This document shows positions 9,801-18,181 of a DNA stretch of 64,000 bases, one piece after another. The notes beneath the pieces are model-generated. The model was not told the DNA's origin, made no database searches, and was given only the letters and a program-made list of their open reading frames with translations. Position 1 is the first letter of the stretch, and every line of letters begins with the position of its first letter. Source of the DNA: Microbacterium radiodurans (GTDB lineage: Bacteria; Actinomycetota; Actinomycetes; Actinomycetales; Microbacteriaceae). Both the position numbers and the translations under genes were made by a program. The stretch covers positions 672,758 through 736,757 of the forward strand of contig NZ_VYRZ01000003.1 in the NCBI RefSeq assembly GCF_008710705.1, read 5' to 3'.

Positions 9801-9853
9801 TCGCCCGGGAGCCTGCTGTCGATTCCGTGATCGATCCGTCGTTTCGTCCATGA
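6842..9853 (+). CDS. DUF5107 domain protein with C-terminal TPR repeats
   Basis: The 1003-residue protein begins with a DUF5107 region (about residues 45-400) that resembles galactose-mutarotase-like beta sandwiches: RVMVLPELGGRIHIGFDK, GGVEFNWPQHH and an ETKTFTQYWYPI stretch. From about residue 510 it is all-helical with tetratricopeptide-like repeats (LHLSQYRHPTRSPLPYW, ALADLDYRAGRYDVALD, FYLHGLVLLRLGRRIDAE). No signal peptide or membrane segment is present. A GAGGAAAGG site lies upstream of the ATG. Such proteins accompany glycan-degradation loci; the activity is not established, and a carbohydrate-binding or scaffold role is inference. It is divergent from the AraC gene and upstream of the sugar ABC operon. 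Confidence 0.88.
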   Translation: MTLQHPAPHQHAPADDARSERLVLPDADADLASEIAAGRAVAWSEPVEILTYEAGTPSPYPMFLDQRVYQGSSGKVYPLPFTESVADEPVRRSWQAVHLENAYVRVMVLPELGGRIHIGFDKTTGYDFFYRNNVIKPALVGLAGPWISGGVEFNWPQHHRPATYLPVETAIEHDPDGAVTVWCHDHDPFARMSAQHGIRLRPDSSVVELVVRLHNRTKERQTFLWWANVAARVGDDYQSFFPEDVRYVADHARRALTAFPEADRPYYGVDYAERAAVEPGADRIDWYRNIPVPTSYMIVDSNEDFFGGYDHGAGAGFVHWAERRVSPGKKQWTWGDAPFGHAWDAQLTDADGPYVELMAGVYTDNQPDFSWLLPGETKTFTQYWYPIPAIGPASQATPDAAVHVDRVERGDIAGPVVRVAAAVTSPQTRAALRILSGNEVLASRVVDLRPGEVAELSASDDAADDLRVELTDATGRLLVRWEPIAVADEEPWVAEEPPLAEQIDSVDELYLTGLHLSQYRHPTRSPLPYWHAALRLDPGDVRTNLALADLDYRAGRYDVALDRVERALARLTRRNANPMDAEAFYLHGLVLLRLGRRIDAERAFGKAAWDGAWAAAAGFALAQSLAARSQHRAAFRVLDELDQVAGHDTRRTALRAILLRRAGAGEAADAVLTAARALDPLDAWLRILDGAEVADPGILLDVALDFRDSGEHAAAAKLLARVAGADPGPAANQRAIASYLAAQLADVAGDTEVAAAERARARRSDLTRAFPAGLDAADALAAALDAEPDDAVAHHLLGTLLYAHHRRSEASAHFARAIEIGDESPVLLRNAGLAAYNVDADDERAWSLYDRAVAAAPGDARLLFERDQLAIRLGHGAAERLALLRPREPLVLERDDLTIAYVDLLVAEGDAARAYEILTTRSFHPWEGGEGLAIAAWDAVHDALGMPQTDPPATLGEARSPYTAPVARHEDGATDYFATSLPELLLFAREPAVDSVIDPSFRP

Positions 9854-9894
9854 AAGCCAGCGATTCACCCATCGTGCCGGCGTCTCGGCCGACC

Positions 9895-9924
9895 TAGCCT
9901 GAAGCCCGAGTTCGACGCCGAACT
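9895..9924 (+). promoter_or_regulatory. candidate promoter and operator of the sugar ABC operon
   Basis: TAGCCT (9895-9900) is a plausible -10 element. Just after the expected start of transcription lies an inverted repeat, AGTTCG (9909-9914), four bases, CGAACT (9919-9924). A palindrome over the start site is a usual place for a sugar-responsive repressor or the local AraC protein. The rest of the 191-base gap shows only the AAAGGAGAA ribosome-binding site before 10045. Confidence 0.4.
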
Positions 9925-10044
9925 TCCGCACCGAGCACCACGCGCGATCGCGACGACCCCCGATCCCGTCGCACGCACCACCCGCACCTCCGGCGAGCCC
10001 TGCACCGAGCCGCCGGATCTCACGAGGAACAAAGGAGAACCATC

Positions 10045-11268
10045 GTGAACACGTCCCTGAAGAAGCCCGTCATCGCTCTGGCAGCCCTGACCGTCTCGGC
10101 CCTCGCCCTCGCCGGATGCTCCGGCGACAACGGCTCGGGCTCGGGCGGCGGCGACGGCGACCAGGTCACCCTCGTGGTCTGGGAGTCCCTCGAGGGCCGC
10201 TCGGACTTCATCAAGCAGGCCGGCGAGGCCTACACCGAGCAGAACCCGAACGTCACCATCGAGTACAAGAACGTCGAACTCGGCGACGCCCCCGCGCAGA
10301 TCGCGCTCGACGGCCCGGCCGGCGTCGGGCCCGACGTGTTCGCCGCCCCGAGCAACGCCACCGGCGAGCTCGTCGCCGGAGGACACATCCTCGCGGTCGC
10401 CGGCGCGGACGAGCTGAGGGATGAGCTGCTCGAGGGCGCCGTCCAGAACGTCACGTACGACGACGAGATGTGGGGCGTGCCGGTCACGATCGACACCTAC
10501 TCGCTGTTCTACAACAAGGCGTACGTCACCGACCCGCCGAAGACCTGGGACGACGTCGTCGCCTTCTCGAAGCAGTTCGCCGCCGAGAACCCCGGCAAGT
10601 ACGGCTTCGCCATGAACCCCGGCGTCGTCTACTACGCCGGCTCGTTCCTGTTCGACGCGCCCGACAACCTGCCGTTCGGCGAGAACGTCGACGACCCGAG
10701 CCAGCCCAACACCGACACCGCTGCCACGGCCGAGGGCGCTGCCGAGCTCGTGAAGCTCCGCGAGGTGCTGGACGTCGCCGCCGACGACCTCGACGACGCC
10801 ACCGTCGACACGCTGTTCGAGAGCGGGCAGTCCGCGATGACCCTGACCGGGTCGTGGAACATCCCCGTCTTCGACGACGCCGGTCTCGACTACGCCGTCA
10901 CGACGATGCCCGCGGCAGCCGGATCCGACCAGCCCTCGGGATCGTTCTCGAACTCGCGCACGATGTACGTCTCGGCCTACTCCGAGCACACCGAGGCTGC
11001 GCAGGACTTCGCCGCCTTCCTCGCGAGCCCCGAGATGCTGCAGCTCGCCTACGACCTCACCGGTTCGGTGCCCTCGGCCGACATCCCCGTCGACAACGAG
11101 GCGACGCTGGGTCTCATCGAGCAGGGCGAGTACGCCTTCCCGAGCCCGTCGATCCCCGAGGCCGCCCAGTTCTGGCTGGCGATGGACTCCGCGGTCAAGA
11201 ACATCTGGAACGGTGCCGACATCGACACCGAGCTCGCCACGGCCACCTCGGTCATCGAAGGTCAGTGA
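10045..11268 (+). CDS. sugar ABC transporter substrate-binding lipoprotein (MalE/GanS type)
   Basis: The 407-residue protein starts at GTG after AAAGGAG. A lipoprotein signal peptide (residues 1-23) ends in the lipobox LALAGCSG, so the mature Cys is lipidated and the protein is anchored outside the membrane. The body is a family 1 extracellular binding protein: VTLVVWESLEG, YKNVELGDAPAQIALDGPAGVGPDV, and the hinge region MWGVPVTIDTYSLFYNK typical of maltodextrin and galacto-oligosaccharide binders. It is followed by two permease genes. Together with the GH35 enzyme, a galactoside or galactan oligosaccharide ligand is likely but not proven. Confidence 0.93.
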   Translation: MNTSLKKPVIALAALTVSALALAGCSGDNGSGSGGGDGDQVTLVVWESLEGRSDFIKQAGEAYTEQNPNVTIEYKNVELGDAPAQIALDGPAGVGPDVFAAPSNATGELVAGGHILAVAGADELRDELLEGAVQNVTYDDEMWGVPVTIDTYSLFYNKAYVTDPPKTWDDVVAFSKQFAAENPGKYGFAMNPGVVYYAGSFLFDAPDNLPFGENVDDPSQPNTDTAATAEGAAELVKLREVLDVAADDLDDATVDTLFESGQSAMTLTGSWNIPVFDDAGLDYAVTTMPAAAGSDQPSGSFSNSRTMYVSAYSEHTEAAQDFAAFLASPEMLQLAYDLTGSVPSADIPVDNEATLGLIEQGEYAFPSPSIPEAAQFWLAMDSAVKNIWNGADIDTELATATSVIEGQ

Positions 11269-11356
11269 CGACTCGTCACCGTCCATGCAGCGGCGCTCCC
11301 GCCCTTCGCTCCGGCGAACGCGCGGGGGCGTCGCTGCCCGGAGAAGGGTTCACGAC

Positions 11357-12712
11357 ATGTCGCTTCTGACGCGACGACCGGCTGACGAGGCGACGCGCCC
11401 CGCCACCCCGTCCACCCCCGCCCCCGACGCCCGACGGGTGCGTCTGCTGGCACTGGCGTTCATGGGGCTCGCCCACATGACCGTGCTCAAGCAGCGGTAC
11501 AAGGGAGCCGCGTTCGCCGCGGTCGAGGTGCTCTTCCTCGTCGCCTCCCCGGCGCTCATCGGCAACGTCGTGGGCATGATCACCCTCGGCACCCCGCAGC
11601 CCGAGCTGCCGGTGCGCGAGCGCGACAACTCGCTGTTCATGCTCATCGACGGCGTCCTCGCCGCCGCCGTGATCGCGGTCTTCCTCGCCGTCTACGGCAT
11701 CTCGGTGCGCAGCGCCATGCTCGACCACCGCCTCGGCGTGAACCGGGAGAAGACGTCGGCGCGCCGGCAGCTCTCGGCGATCACGACGCGAGCGTTCCCG
11801 GTGCTCGGTCTCGCGCCGATGATCCTGCTGATCCTGTTCTTCGTCTTCGTGCCGCTGGTCTTCTCGGCGCTCGTGGCCTTCACCAACTACTCCTCGCCGA
11901 ACAACATCCCGCCCGCCAACACGGTCGACTGGGTCGGCTTCGACAACTTCGCCGCGATGTTCGGCGGCGACCAGCTCTGGGCGGGCGCCCTCGTGCGCGT
12001 CTTCATCTGGACGGTCGTGTGGGCGGTGCTCGCGGTCGGCACGTGCTTCTTCGGCGGCATGATCCTCGCGGTCATCCTCAACGAGTCGAACTTCCGCATC
12101 AAGCCGATCTTCCAGGCGATCTTCATCCTCCCGTACGCCATCCCGGCGGTCGTGTCGCTGCTGGTGTGGCGCAACATGCTCAACGGCGCGTTCGGATCGG
12201 TCAACAAGCTCCTGCTCGATCTCGGCATCATCGACACCGCCATCCCGTGGCTCACCGAGCCGACCCTCGCCCGCTTCACCGTCGTACTGATCAACCTGTG
12301 GTGCGGGTTCCCCTACTTCATGCTGCTCACGATGAGCGCCATGACCGCCATCCCGCAGGACGTCCGCGAAGCCGCGGCACTCGACGGGGCCACCGGCATC
12401 CAGCGGTTCCGCTTCGTCACGTTCCCGCTCGTGCTCTTCCAGACGGCGCCGCTGCTGATCATGTCGTTCGCCGCCAACTTCAACAACTTCGGCGCGATCT
12501 ACTTCCTCACCAACGGCGGACCCAACGAGGCCGACACGACGCGGACGGGCGCCGGTTCGACCGACATCCTCGTCAGCTGGATCTACAAGATCACGATCGA
12601 ACTGCTCCAGTACAACTACGGAGCGGTCATCGCCGTCGTCATCTTCCTCGTGCTCGCGCCGTTCGCGATCCTGCAGTTCCGCCGCACCAAGGCCTTCAAG
12701 GGAGAACTGTGA
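11357..12712 (+). CDS. sugar ABC transporter permease, MalF/GanP type
   Basis: The 451-residue protein is longer than usual (about 300) because of an N-terminal extension of roughly 150 residues with extra membrane helices (LALAFMGLAHM, AAVEVLFLVASPALIG, GVLAAAVIAVFLAVYG). The extension resembles GanP-type permeases. The core has the six usual helices and the EAA loop DVREAAALDGATGIQRFRF near residue 335. The ATG at 11357 fits a GAAGGG site. The stop overlaps the next start by one base. No ATPase gene follows, so a shared MsiK-type ATPase from elsewhere must energise it. Confidence 0.93.
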   Translation: MSLLTRRPADEATRPATPSTPAPDARRVRLLALAFMGLAHMTVLKQRYKGAAFAAVEVLFLVASPALIGNVVGMITLGTPQPELPVRERDNSLFMLIDGVLAAAVIAVFLAVYGISVRSAMLDHRLGVNREKTSARRQLSAITTRAFPVLGLAPMILLILFFVFVPLVFSALVAFTNYSSPNNIPPANTVDWVGFDNFAAMFGGDQLWAGALVRVFIWTVVWAVLAVGTCFFGGMILAVILNESNFRIKPIFQAIFILPYAIPAVVSLLVWRNMLNGAFGSVNKLLLDLGIIDTAIPWLTEPTLARFTVVLINLWCGFPYFMLLTMSAMTAIPQDVREAAALDGATGIQRFRFVTFPLVLFQTAPLLIMSFAANFNNFGAIYFLTNGGPNEADTTRTGAGSTDILVSWIYKITIELLQYNYGAVIAVVIFLVLAPFAILQFRRTKAFKGEL

Positions 12713-13554
12713 TGCGCATCGACAAACTCGGCGCCGCGGTCTGGACCACCGTCGTCATCATCGGCTGCGTGATGCTGTCGATCGTGGTGATCTGGCCGAT
12801 CCTGTTCACGCTCAGCTCGGCCGTCTCGCCGGGCCGGTCGGCGGCGGCCCTCTCGCCCATCCCGTTCGCGAACGGGTTCACGCTCGACAACTTCTCGAAG
12901 CTGTTCACGCAGACCCTCTACCCGCAGTGGTTCCTGAACTCGTTCATCATCGCCGCGTGCACGTGCATCGGAACGCTCGTGATCGCCTCGCTCTCGGCGT
13001 ACGTCTTCTCGCGCTTCTCGTTCACGTTCAAGGGGTCCCTGCTCACGAGCATGATCGTGCTGCAGATCTTCCCCTCGTTCGTCGGCATGATCGCGGTCTA
13101 CGTGATCCTCATGCGCATCGGCGCCCTCGACACCCTCTGGGGGCTCGTGCTCGTCTACCTCGCGGGCAACCTGCCCTACAGCATCTGGCTCGTGAAGAGC
13201 TACCTCGACACGATCCCGCACGGCCTCGACGAGGCGGCCCGACTCGACGGAGCGTCGCACTTGCGGACCTTCGCGACGATCATCATGCCGATCGCCAAGC
13301 CGATCCTGATCTTCCTCGCCGTCACGACGTTCGCTGCTCCCTGGATGGACTTCATCTTTCCGAAGCTCGTGCTGCGCAGCCCCGAGATGCAGACCCTCGC
13401 GCTCGGCCTCGTCAGCTTCGTCTCGCAGAAGAACAGCGATTTCACCGCCTTCGCCGCCGGTGCGATCATCGTGGCGATCCCGTTCATGATCTTCTTCCTC
13501 GCCACCCAGAAATCCCTCATCACCTCGCTGTCGACCGGAGCCCTCAAAGAATGA
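12712..13554 (+). CDS. sugar ABC transporter permease, MalG/GanQ type
   Basis: The 280-residue inner-membrane protein has six membrane helices (first one VVIIGCVMLSIVVIWPI) and the EAA loop GLDEAARLDGASHLRTF near residue 175 that docks the ATPase. Length and layout fit MalG. Start and stop are translationally coupled on both sides: TGATG with the upstream permease and ATGA with the downstream cellulase-like gene. It forms the membrane pore with the preceding permease. Confidence 0.94.
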   Translation: MRIDKLGAAVWTTVVIIGCVMLSIVVIWPILFTLSSAVSPGRSAAALSPIPFANGFTLDNFSKLFTQTLYPQWFLNSFIIAACTCIGTLVIASLSAYVFSRFSFTFKGSLLTSMIVLQIFPSFVGMIAVYVILMRIGALDTLWGLVLVYLAGNLPYSIWLVKSYLDTIPHGLDEAARLDGASHLRTFATIIMPIAKPILIFLAVTTFAAPWMDFIFPKLVLRSPEMQTLALGLVSFVSQKNSDFTAFAAGAIIVAIPFMIFFLATQKSLITSLSTGALKE

Positions 13555-14867
13555 CGACGCCGATCCGGGCTTACCAGCCCGTGCCGATCCCCGCCCATCT
13601 CCCCGAGAAGCTGACCATCACCCTGTGGGACTTCTCGTGGTACGTCCGCACCGGTGCGGGGGAGCCCTTCGCCGACCTGGAGGCGGCAGCCGCGGACGCC
13701 GTCGCCCGCGGCTACAACACGGTGCGCATCTGCGCGATGCCGTTCCTGCTGTTCGGCACCGACATCGACACGTCCGATCTCGAGCTCGACCGGCTCGGCG
13801 GCGCGTACGCCCAGAACGTGCGCTGGTACGACGTCGCATCGCCGACTCGCATCGACGCGCGCGCCCATCTGCTCGAGCTGTTCCGCGTGCTGAAGCGTCA
13901 CGACATGTTCGTGATCCTCTCGTCGTGGGAGTACCAGCAGTCGTCGGTGTTCGCGACGGATCCGGCCTGGTGGGACGCGCTGCGCGCCGTCGCGCCCGAT
14001 GACCGTCCGCTCCGTCTCGCCGAGAGCCTCGCCGATCTCGTGGCCTTCGTCGCCGCGGAGGGCCTCGACGACCGCATCGCGTTCACCGAGCTGCACAACG
14101 AGGTTCAGGCCGGCTACCTCGGCGAAGGGCTGCCGGACGCCGCCGTCGACCCCGACGCGGCGATCGCCGCGCTGACGCCCCGGCTCGACCGCGGCCTCGC
14201 CGCCTTCCATGCGCGTCACCCCGCGCATCCCGTCACCGTCAACTACGCCGGCGTGCCGGTCGGCGCGATGCGCACCCTCCCGCGCGAGATGGACGTGCTC
14301 GTCACCCACCCGTACGTCTACGGCGTGCTCGACGAGATCACCGCGGCGTTCGATCTGCGGGGGAGTCTGGCCGACTTCCCGGTCGAGGCCGTGCGCGCGG
14401 CGGGCCTCCTCCGCGCCGATGCGCCCGAGCCGACGAGCTGGGTGCTCCCCGACGAGGTGTCGTGGAAGATGCAGGCGACCATCGTCGGCAAGCCCGAGAT
14501 CTACCTCATGGACTGGGTGGATGCCGCGGCGTTCGACCGCTTCCTCTACGAGCGCTACCAGGTGCACCACCACGAGATGGTGCTGAAGCTGAAGCTGTGG
14601 CTCGACGTCGCCGCCGACCGCGCGGCGGAACGCGGCATCCCGACCGTCTTCGGCGAAGGCTGGGTCGGCTACACGCCGCTTCACGGCGACTTCGAGGAGG
14701 GACCGATCGGAGCGCAGTTCTGCCGGCTCGCGATCGAGGAGTCGGTGCGCATCGGCGCGTGGGGAACGCTCGTCTGCTCGAACGCCGCCCCGCATCATCC
14801 GATGTGGCAGGACGTCGCACTCCAGCGCGAGTGCAACGACCGCTTCCTGGCTTCGGCGCGGGCCTGA
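13551..14867 (+). CDS. cellulase-like (TIM-barrel glycosidase-like) protein
   Basis: The 438-residue protein looks like a clan-A type TIM barrel. It starts with KLTITLWDFSWYVR, has NTVRICAMPFLLFGTD, a likely acid/base Glu in RIAFTELHNEVQAGY (about residue 180) and a late Glu in PTVFGEGWVGY (about residue 368) at the place of a nucleophile. No secretion signal is visible. It is coupled to the permease by an ATGA overlap, so it probably acts on the imported sugar. I recognise it as the sugar-binding cellulase-like group but cannot assign a CAZy family or substrate. Confidence 0.75.
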   Translation: MTTPIRAYQPVPIPAHLPEKLTITLWDFSWYVRTGAGEPFADLEAAAADAVARGYNTVRICAMPFLLFGTDIDTSDLELDRLGGAYAQNVRWYDVASPTRIDARAHLLELFRVLKRHDMFVILSSWEYQQSSVFATDPAWWDALRAVAPDDRPLRLAESLADLVAFVAAEGLDDRIAFTELHNEVQAGYLGEGLPDAAVDPDAAIAALTPRLDRGLAAFHARHPAHPVTVNYAGVPVGAMRTLPREMDVLVTHPYVYGVLDEITAAFDLRGSLADFPVEAVRAAGLLRADAPEPTSWVLPDEVSWKMQATIVGKPEIYLMDWVDAAAFDRFLYERYQVHHHEMVLKLKLWLDVAADRAAERGIPTVFGEGWVGYTPLHGDFEEGPIGAQFCRLAIEESVRIGAWGTLVCSNAAPHHPMWQDVALQRECNDRFLASARA

Positions 14868-14891
14868 TCGGGGCCGTCGATCTCCCCGCCG

Positions 14892-15836
14892 TCAGGCGAG
14901 CAGATCGCGGACGTACGCGGCGGTGCCCCACGAGAGCGTGACTCCGGCGCCGCCGTGTCCGTACGCGGCGATGACCGGGTCGGCCCGGCCCGCCAGACGG
15001 TGTCGCGGGACGGCCTCGATGCGGACGGTCGGGCGTGCTGGCCGAAGGCCCGCGGCGGCCCCCAGCACCGGTTGGCCGGCGAGTTCCGGGACGAGCGCGC
15101 AGGCGCGTCGGAGGATGTCGGCCTGCGTCTGCGCGTCGATGCCGACGTCGTCGCTCTCGACGGCGATGCCGCCGACCACGACATCGGAAATCCGGGGGAA
15201 GACGTAGGTGAGCCCGTCGGGATTCCCGTCGTCGGTCACCCATCGCGTGAGCCCCGGGTTGGCCACTCGCACGATCTGGCCGCGGACGGGGGACGTGCTC
15301 TCCTCATCGTCCAGGAGGTCGCTGCCGCGCAACCCCGCGGCGATGACCACCGGGCCCGTCAGCTCGTCCAGCGCCTGGATCCGGCGCCGCTCGAATTCGA
15401 CCCCGAGCCGGGCCGTCTGCGTGCGCAGCCACGGCAGGTACTGCGGGATCTCGATCATCGGCAGAGTCGCGACGAGCCCCGAGCTCGCACCCCCGCGCAG
15501 CTGCGACCGCGTCGCCTCGCGCACGTCCGGAAGCCCGTGTGCCCAGGCGCGGTCCGGCGTGTCCGTGCGCTCGAGCACGACGCCCTCGCTCATGCGGACA
15601 CCGGTGCCCGGGTCCTCCGCGAGCGCCGCGAACCGCTGGAACGACGGAGCGAGCAGGTCGGGCACCTCGGCAGCGAGAGCGGCGTGGAACGGGAACCACA
15701 GTGCCGCGGCCACCGCGGAGACCGTGTCGGGCGTGTCGACGTCGGCGATGACGCGCACGTGGTGTCCCGCAGACGCGAGCTCGTGCGCGACGCTCAGACC
15801 GATCACGCCGGCGCCGACGACCGTGACGGGCGCCAT
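14892..15836 (-). CDS. FAD-dependent D-amino-acid oxidase-like enzyme
   Basis: The 314-residue protein opens with the FAD-binding motif VVGAGVIGLSVAHELASAG, and has the DAAO features TVSAVAAALWFPFHA, GQIVRVANPG and, near the C-terminus, RPTVRIEAVPR with AYGHGGAGVTLSWG. The conserved Arg and late Gly-rich segment agree with oxidative deamination of D-amino acids to keto acids, ammonia and peroxide. The length is slightly short of the usual 320-345. It begins 2 bases after the stop of the small LysR-type gene, so the two are co-transcribed. It converges with the cellulase-like gene. Confidence 0.88.
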   Translation of the reverse strand: MAPVTVVGAGVIGLSVAHELASAGHHVRVIADVDTPDTVSAVAAALWFPFHAALAAEVPDLLAPSFQRFAALAEDPGTGVRMSEGVVLERTDTPDRAWAHGLPDVREATRSQLRGGASSGLVATLPMIEIPQYLPWLRTQTARLGVEFERRRIQALDELTGPVVIAAGLRGSDLLDDEESTSPVRGQIVRVANPGLTRWVTDDGNPDGLTYVFPRISDVVVGGIAVESDDVGIDAQTQADILRRACALVPELAGQPVLGAAAGLRPARPTVRIEAVPRHRLAGRADPVIAAYGHGGAGVTLSWGTAAYVRDLLA

Positions 15837-15838
15837 CG

Positions 15839-16189
15839 TCAGCGACCCTGGCGCTTCTTGTAGGGCTTCGGCTGACCCTTCACGATGGGTGCGCGGCCCT
15901 TCCCCTTCGACGCCTTCGCCTTGCCGCCGCCGCCGGTCGGCTTCGCCTTCTCGGGAGGGGGCGGCGCGACCGCCAGCTCGGCGCGCGCGTCCTCGAGGAG
16001 GAGCTTCCCGGCCGGGGTGAGCCGCGGCCGCGATCCGTCGCGGACGAACAGCGGCGTGCCCGCTTCGACCTCGAGCCGCTCGATCGACGAGTAGAGCACG
16101 GCGAGCGAGACGCCGAGCGCTTCGGCGGTGCGCGGGAAGTGCAGCTCGTCGGCGGCGGCGACGAATCGGGCCAGATCGCGGATCTTCAT
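15839..16189 (-). CDS. standalone LysR-type DNA-binding domain with basic tail
   Basis: The 116-residue protein contains only the N-terminal winged helix of LysR regulators (residues 1-68: IRDLARFVAAADELHFPRTA, then SLAVLYSSIERLE and GTPLFVRDGSRPRLTPAG). The effector-binding domain of about 200 residues is missing. Instead the protein ends in a Pro/Gly/Lys tail (PPPPEKAKPTGGGG, then KGKGR and PYKKRQGR) suited to nucleic-acid binding. No frameshift remnant of a longer gene follows, because the oxidase gene starts 2 bases later. A TACGCT hexamer lies 7 bases before the ATG, so the mRNA may be leaderless. It is divergent from the RNA helicase gene. Confidence 0.8.
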   Translation of the reverse strand: MKIRDLARFVAAADELHFPRTAEALGVSLAVLYSSIERLEVEAGTPLFVRDGSRPRLTPAGKLLLEDARAELAVAPPPPEKAKPTGGGGKAKASKGKGRAPIVKGQPKPYKKRQGR

Positions 16190-16254
16190 CACTCCCAGCG
16201 TACGGTTCGCGGTTCGCAGCCACACGATCGGGGGCGCACGGATTACCCTGAAGG

Positions 16255-18066
16255 GTGTCAACTTCTGCTGAGCCCACCACCGCCCCCGCCGCCGACGAGC
16301 CGCCCGTCGTCACTTTCCGTGACCTGGGACTCGGGGAGCCGGTGCTGAAGGCCCTCTCCGACGTCGGGTACGAAACGCCGTCGGCCATCCAGGCGGCGAC
16401 CATCCCGACGCTCCTCGGCGGACGCGACGTCGTGGGCCTGGCGCAGACCGGCACCGGCAAGACGGCGGCCTTCGCGCTGCCGATCCTCGACCGGCTCGAC
16501 CTGACGCAGAAGACGCCGCAGGCCCTGGTGCTCGCGCCGACCCGCGAACTCGCGCTGCAGGTCTGCGAGGCGTTCGAGAAGTACGCGGCTCGCACGAAGG
16601 GCGTGCACGTGCTCCCCGTCTACGGCGGACAGGGCTACGGCGTGCAGCTCTCGGCCCTGCGCCGCGGCGTCCACGTCATCGTCGGGACGCCCGGTCGCAT
16701 CATGGACCACCTCGACAAGGGCACGCTCGACCTCTCCGAGCTGAAGTACCTCGTGCTCGACGAGGCCGACGAGATGCTGAAGATGGGCTTCGCCGAGGAC
16801 GTCGAGACGATCCTCGCCGACACCCCCGACACCAAGCAGGTCGCGCTCTTCTCCGCGACCATGCCGGCCGCCATCCGCCGCATGTCGAAGCAGTACCTCA
16901 ACGATCCCGAGGAGATCACCGTCGCGTCCAAGACGACGACGTCCTCGACGATCACGCAGCGCTACCTCATCGTGTCGTACCAGCAGAAGATCGACGCGCT
17001 CACCCGCATCCTCGAGGTCGAGAACTTCGAGGCGATGATCGTCTTCGCGCGCACCAAGAGCGCGACCGAGGAGGTCGCCGAGAAGCTCCGCGCCCGCGGA
17101 TACTCCGCCGCCGCGATCAACGGCGACGTCGCCCAGATCCAGCGCGAGCGGACCGTCAACCAGCTGAAGTCGGGCAAGCTCGACATCCTCGTCGCCACCG
17201 ACGTCGCCGCGCGCGGCCTCGATGTCGAGCGCATCTCGCACGTCGTGAACTTCGACATCTCGACCGACACCGAGTCCTACGTCCACCGCATCGGCCGCAC
17301 CGGTCGCGCCGGCCGCACCGGCGATGCCATCAGCTTCGTGACGCCGCGCGAGCGCGGACTCGTGAACGCGATCGAGCGGGCGACCCGGCAGCCGCTCACG
17401 CAGATGCAGCTGCCGAGCGTCGACGAGGTCAACGTCACGCGCCTGTCGCGTTTCGACGACGGCATCACCGCCGCCCTCGGCGAGACCGAGCGCATCGACC
17501 GCTTCCGCGACATCGTCGCCCACTACGTCCGCCACCATGACGTGCCCGAGGTGGATGTCGCCGCAGCCCTCGCCGTCGTCGCGCAGGGCGAGACCCCGCT
17601 GCTGCTCGAGCCCGATCCGGAGCCGCGTGCGCGCGCCCCGCGCGAGGACCGCTTCGACCGGGGCGACCGCGACCGCGGCGATCGGGGCGATCGCGGGTTC
17701 GACCGCGGTGACCGGCCGGATCGTCGGCCGCGCAACCCGAACATGACGACCTATCGGATCGCCGTCGGCAAGCGCCACCGCGTGGAGCCGCGGCAGATCG
17801 TCGGCGCGCTCGCGAACGAGGGCGGCCTGAGCCGCGGCGACTTCGGTGCGATCCAGATCCGCCCCGACTTCTCGCTCGTCGAGCTGCCGAACGACCTGCC
17901 CCAGTCGACCCTCGATCGCCTGAGCGACACCCGCATCTCGGGCAAGGCCATCGAGATCCGCGTCGACACGGGCGGGCCCAGCCGGCGCCCGCGCGAGGGC
18001 GGGAACGACCGCTTCGATCGCGACGATCGTCCGCCGCGCAAGCCCCGCCACCGCGACGGCGCCTGA
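16255..18066 (+). CDS. DEAD-box ATP-dependent RNA helicase
   Basis: The 603-residue protein carries the full motif set: AQTGTGKT (near residue 61), PTREL, TPGR, DEAD, SAT, ARGLD and HRIGRTGR (near residue 340). Residues 350-450 form a linker. An Arg/Asp-rich stretch (about 460-495) is followed by a DbpA-type RNA-binding domain (MTTYRIAVGKRHRVEPRQI) and a basic tail. This architecture is that of DeaD/CsdA helicases that remodel rRNA and mRNA structures, often in the cold. The GTG start lies 5 bases after TACCCT, so the transcript is probably leaderless. It is divergent from the small LysR-type gene. Confidence 0.95.
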   Translation: MSTSAEPTTAPAADEPPVVTFRDLGLGEPVLKALSDVGYETPSAIQAATIPTLLGGRDVVGLAQTGTGKTAAFALPILDRLDLTQKTPQALVLAPTRELALQVCEAFEKYAARTKGVHVLPVYGGQGYGVQLSALRRGVHVIVGTPGRIMDHLDKGTLDLSELKYLVLDEADEMLKMGFAEDVETILADTPDTKQVALFSATMPAAIRRMSKQYLNDPEEITVASKTTTSSTITQRYLIVSYQQKIDALTRILEVENFEAMIVFARTKSATEEVAEKLRARGYSAAAINGDVAQIQRERTVNQLKSGKLDILVATDVAARGLDVERISHVVNFDISTDTESYVHRIGRTGRAGRTGDAISFVTPRERGLVNAIERATRQPLTQMQLPSVDEVNVTRLSRFDDGITAALGETERIDRFRDIVAHYVRHHDVPEVDVAAALAVVAQGETPLLLEPDPEPRARAPREDRFDRGDRDRGDRGDRGFDRGDRPDRRPRNPNMTTYRIAVGKRHRVEPRQIVGALANEGGLSRGDFGAIQIRPDFSLVELPNDLPQSTLDRLSDTRISGKAIEIRVDTGGPSRRPREGGNDRFDRDDRPPRKPRHRDGA

Positions 18067-18097
18067 CGCCCGACCGGAGTGCTCGGCGGCGTGGGCG

Positions 18098-18123
18098 CAA
18101 CCCCCGTTCGCCCCGGACGCGTC
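18098..18123 (+). promoter_or_regulatory. candidate ECF-type promoter upstream of the small acidic gene and SDR
   Basis: CAACC (18098-18102) and CGTC (18120-18123) are separated by 17 bases. Both elements match general ECF sigma-factor promoters (-35 AAC core, -10 CGTC). Near-identical arrangements occur upstream of the metallo-hydrolase at 22214 and the SDR at 23101. Confidence 0.35.
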
Positions 18124-18181
18124 AGCGGCACAGTGGGGGTGTCCCGAGAACTCGGGGCTTCCCACTGATCGGAGTATGCGC

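Noticed and set aside
6836..9931. A 1031-codon open frame on the minus strand opposite the DUF5107 gene
   Set aside because: It is a shadow of a GC-rich gene: Arg/Gly/Ala-rich composition, no domain, and it reads across the gene borders. The plus-strand product has clear domain structure and a ribosome-binding site.
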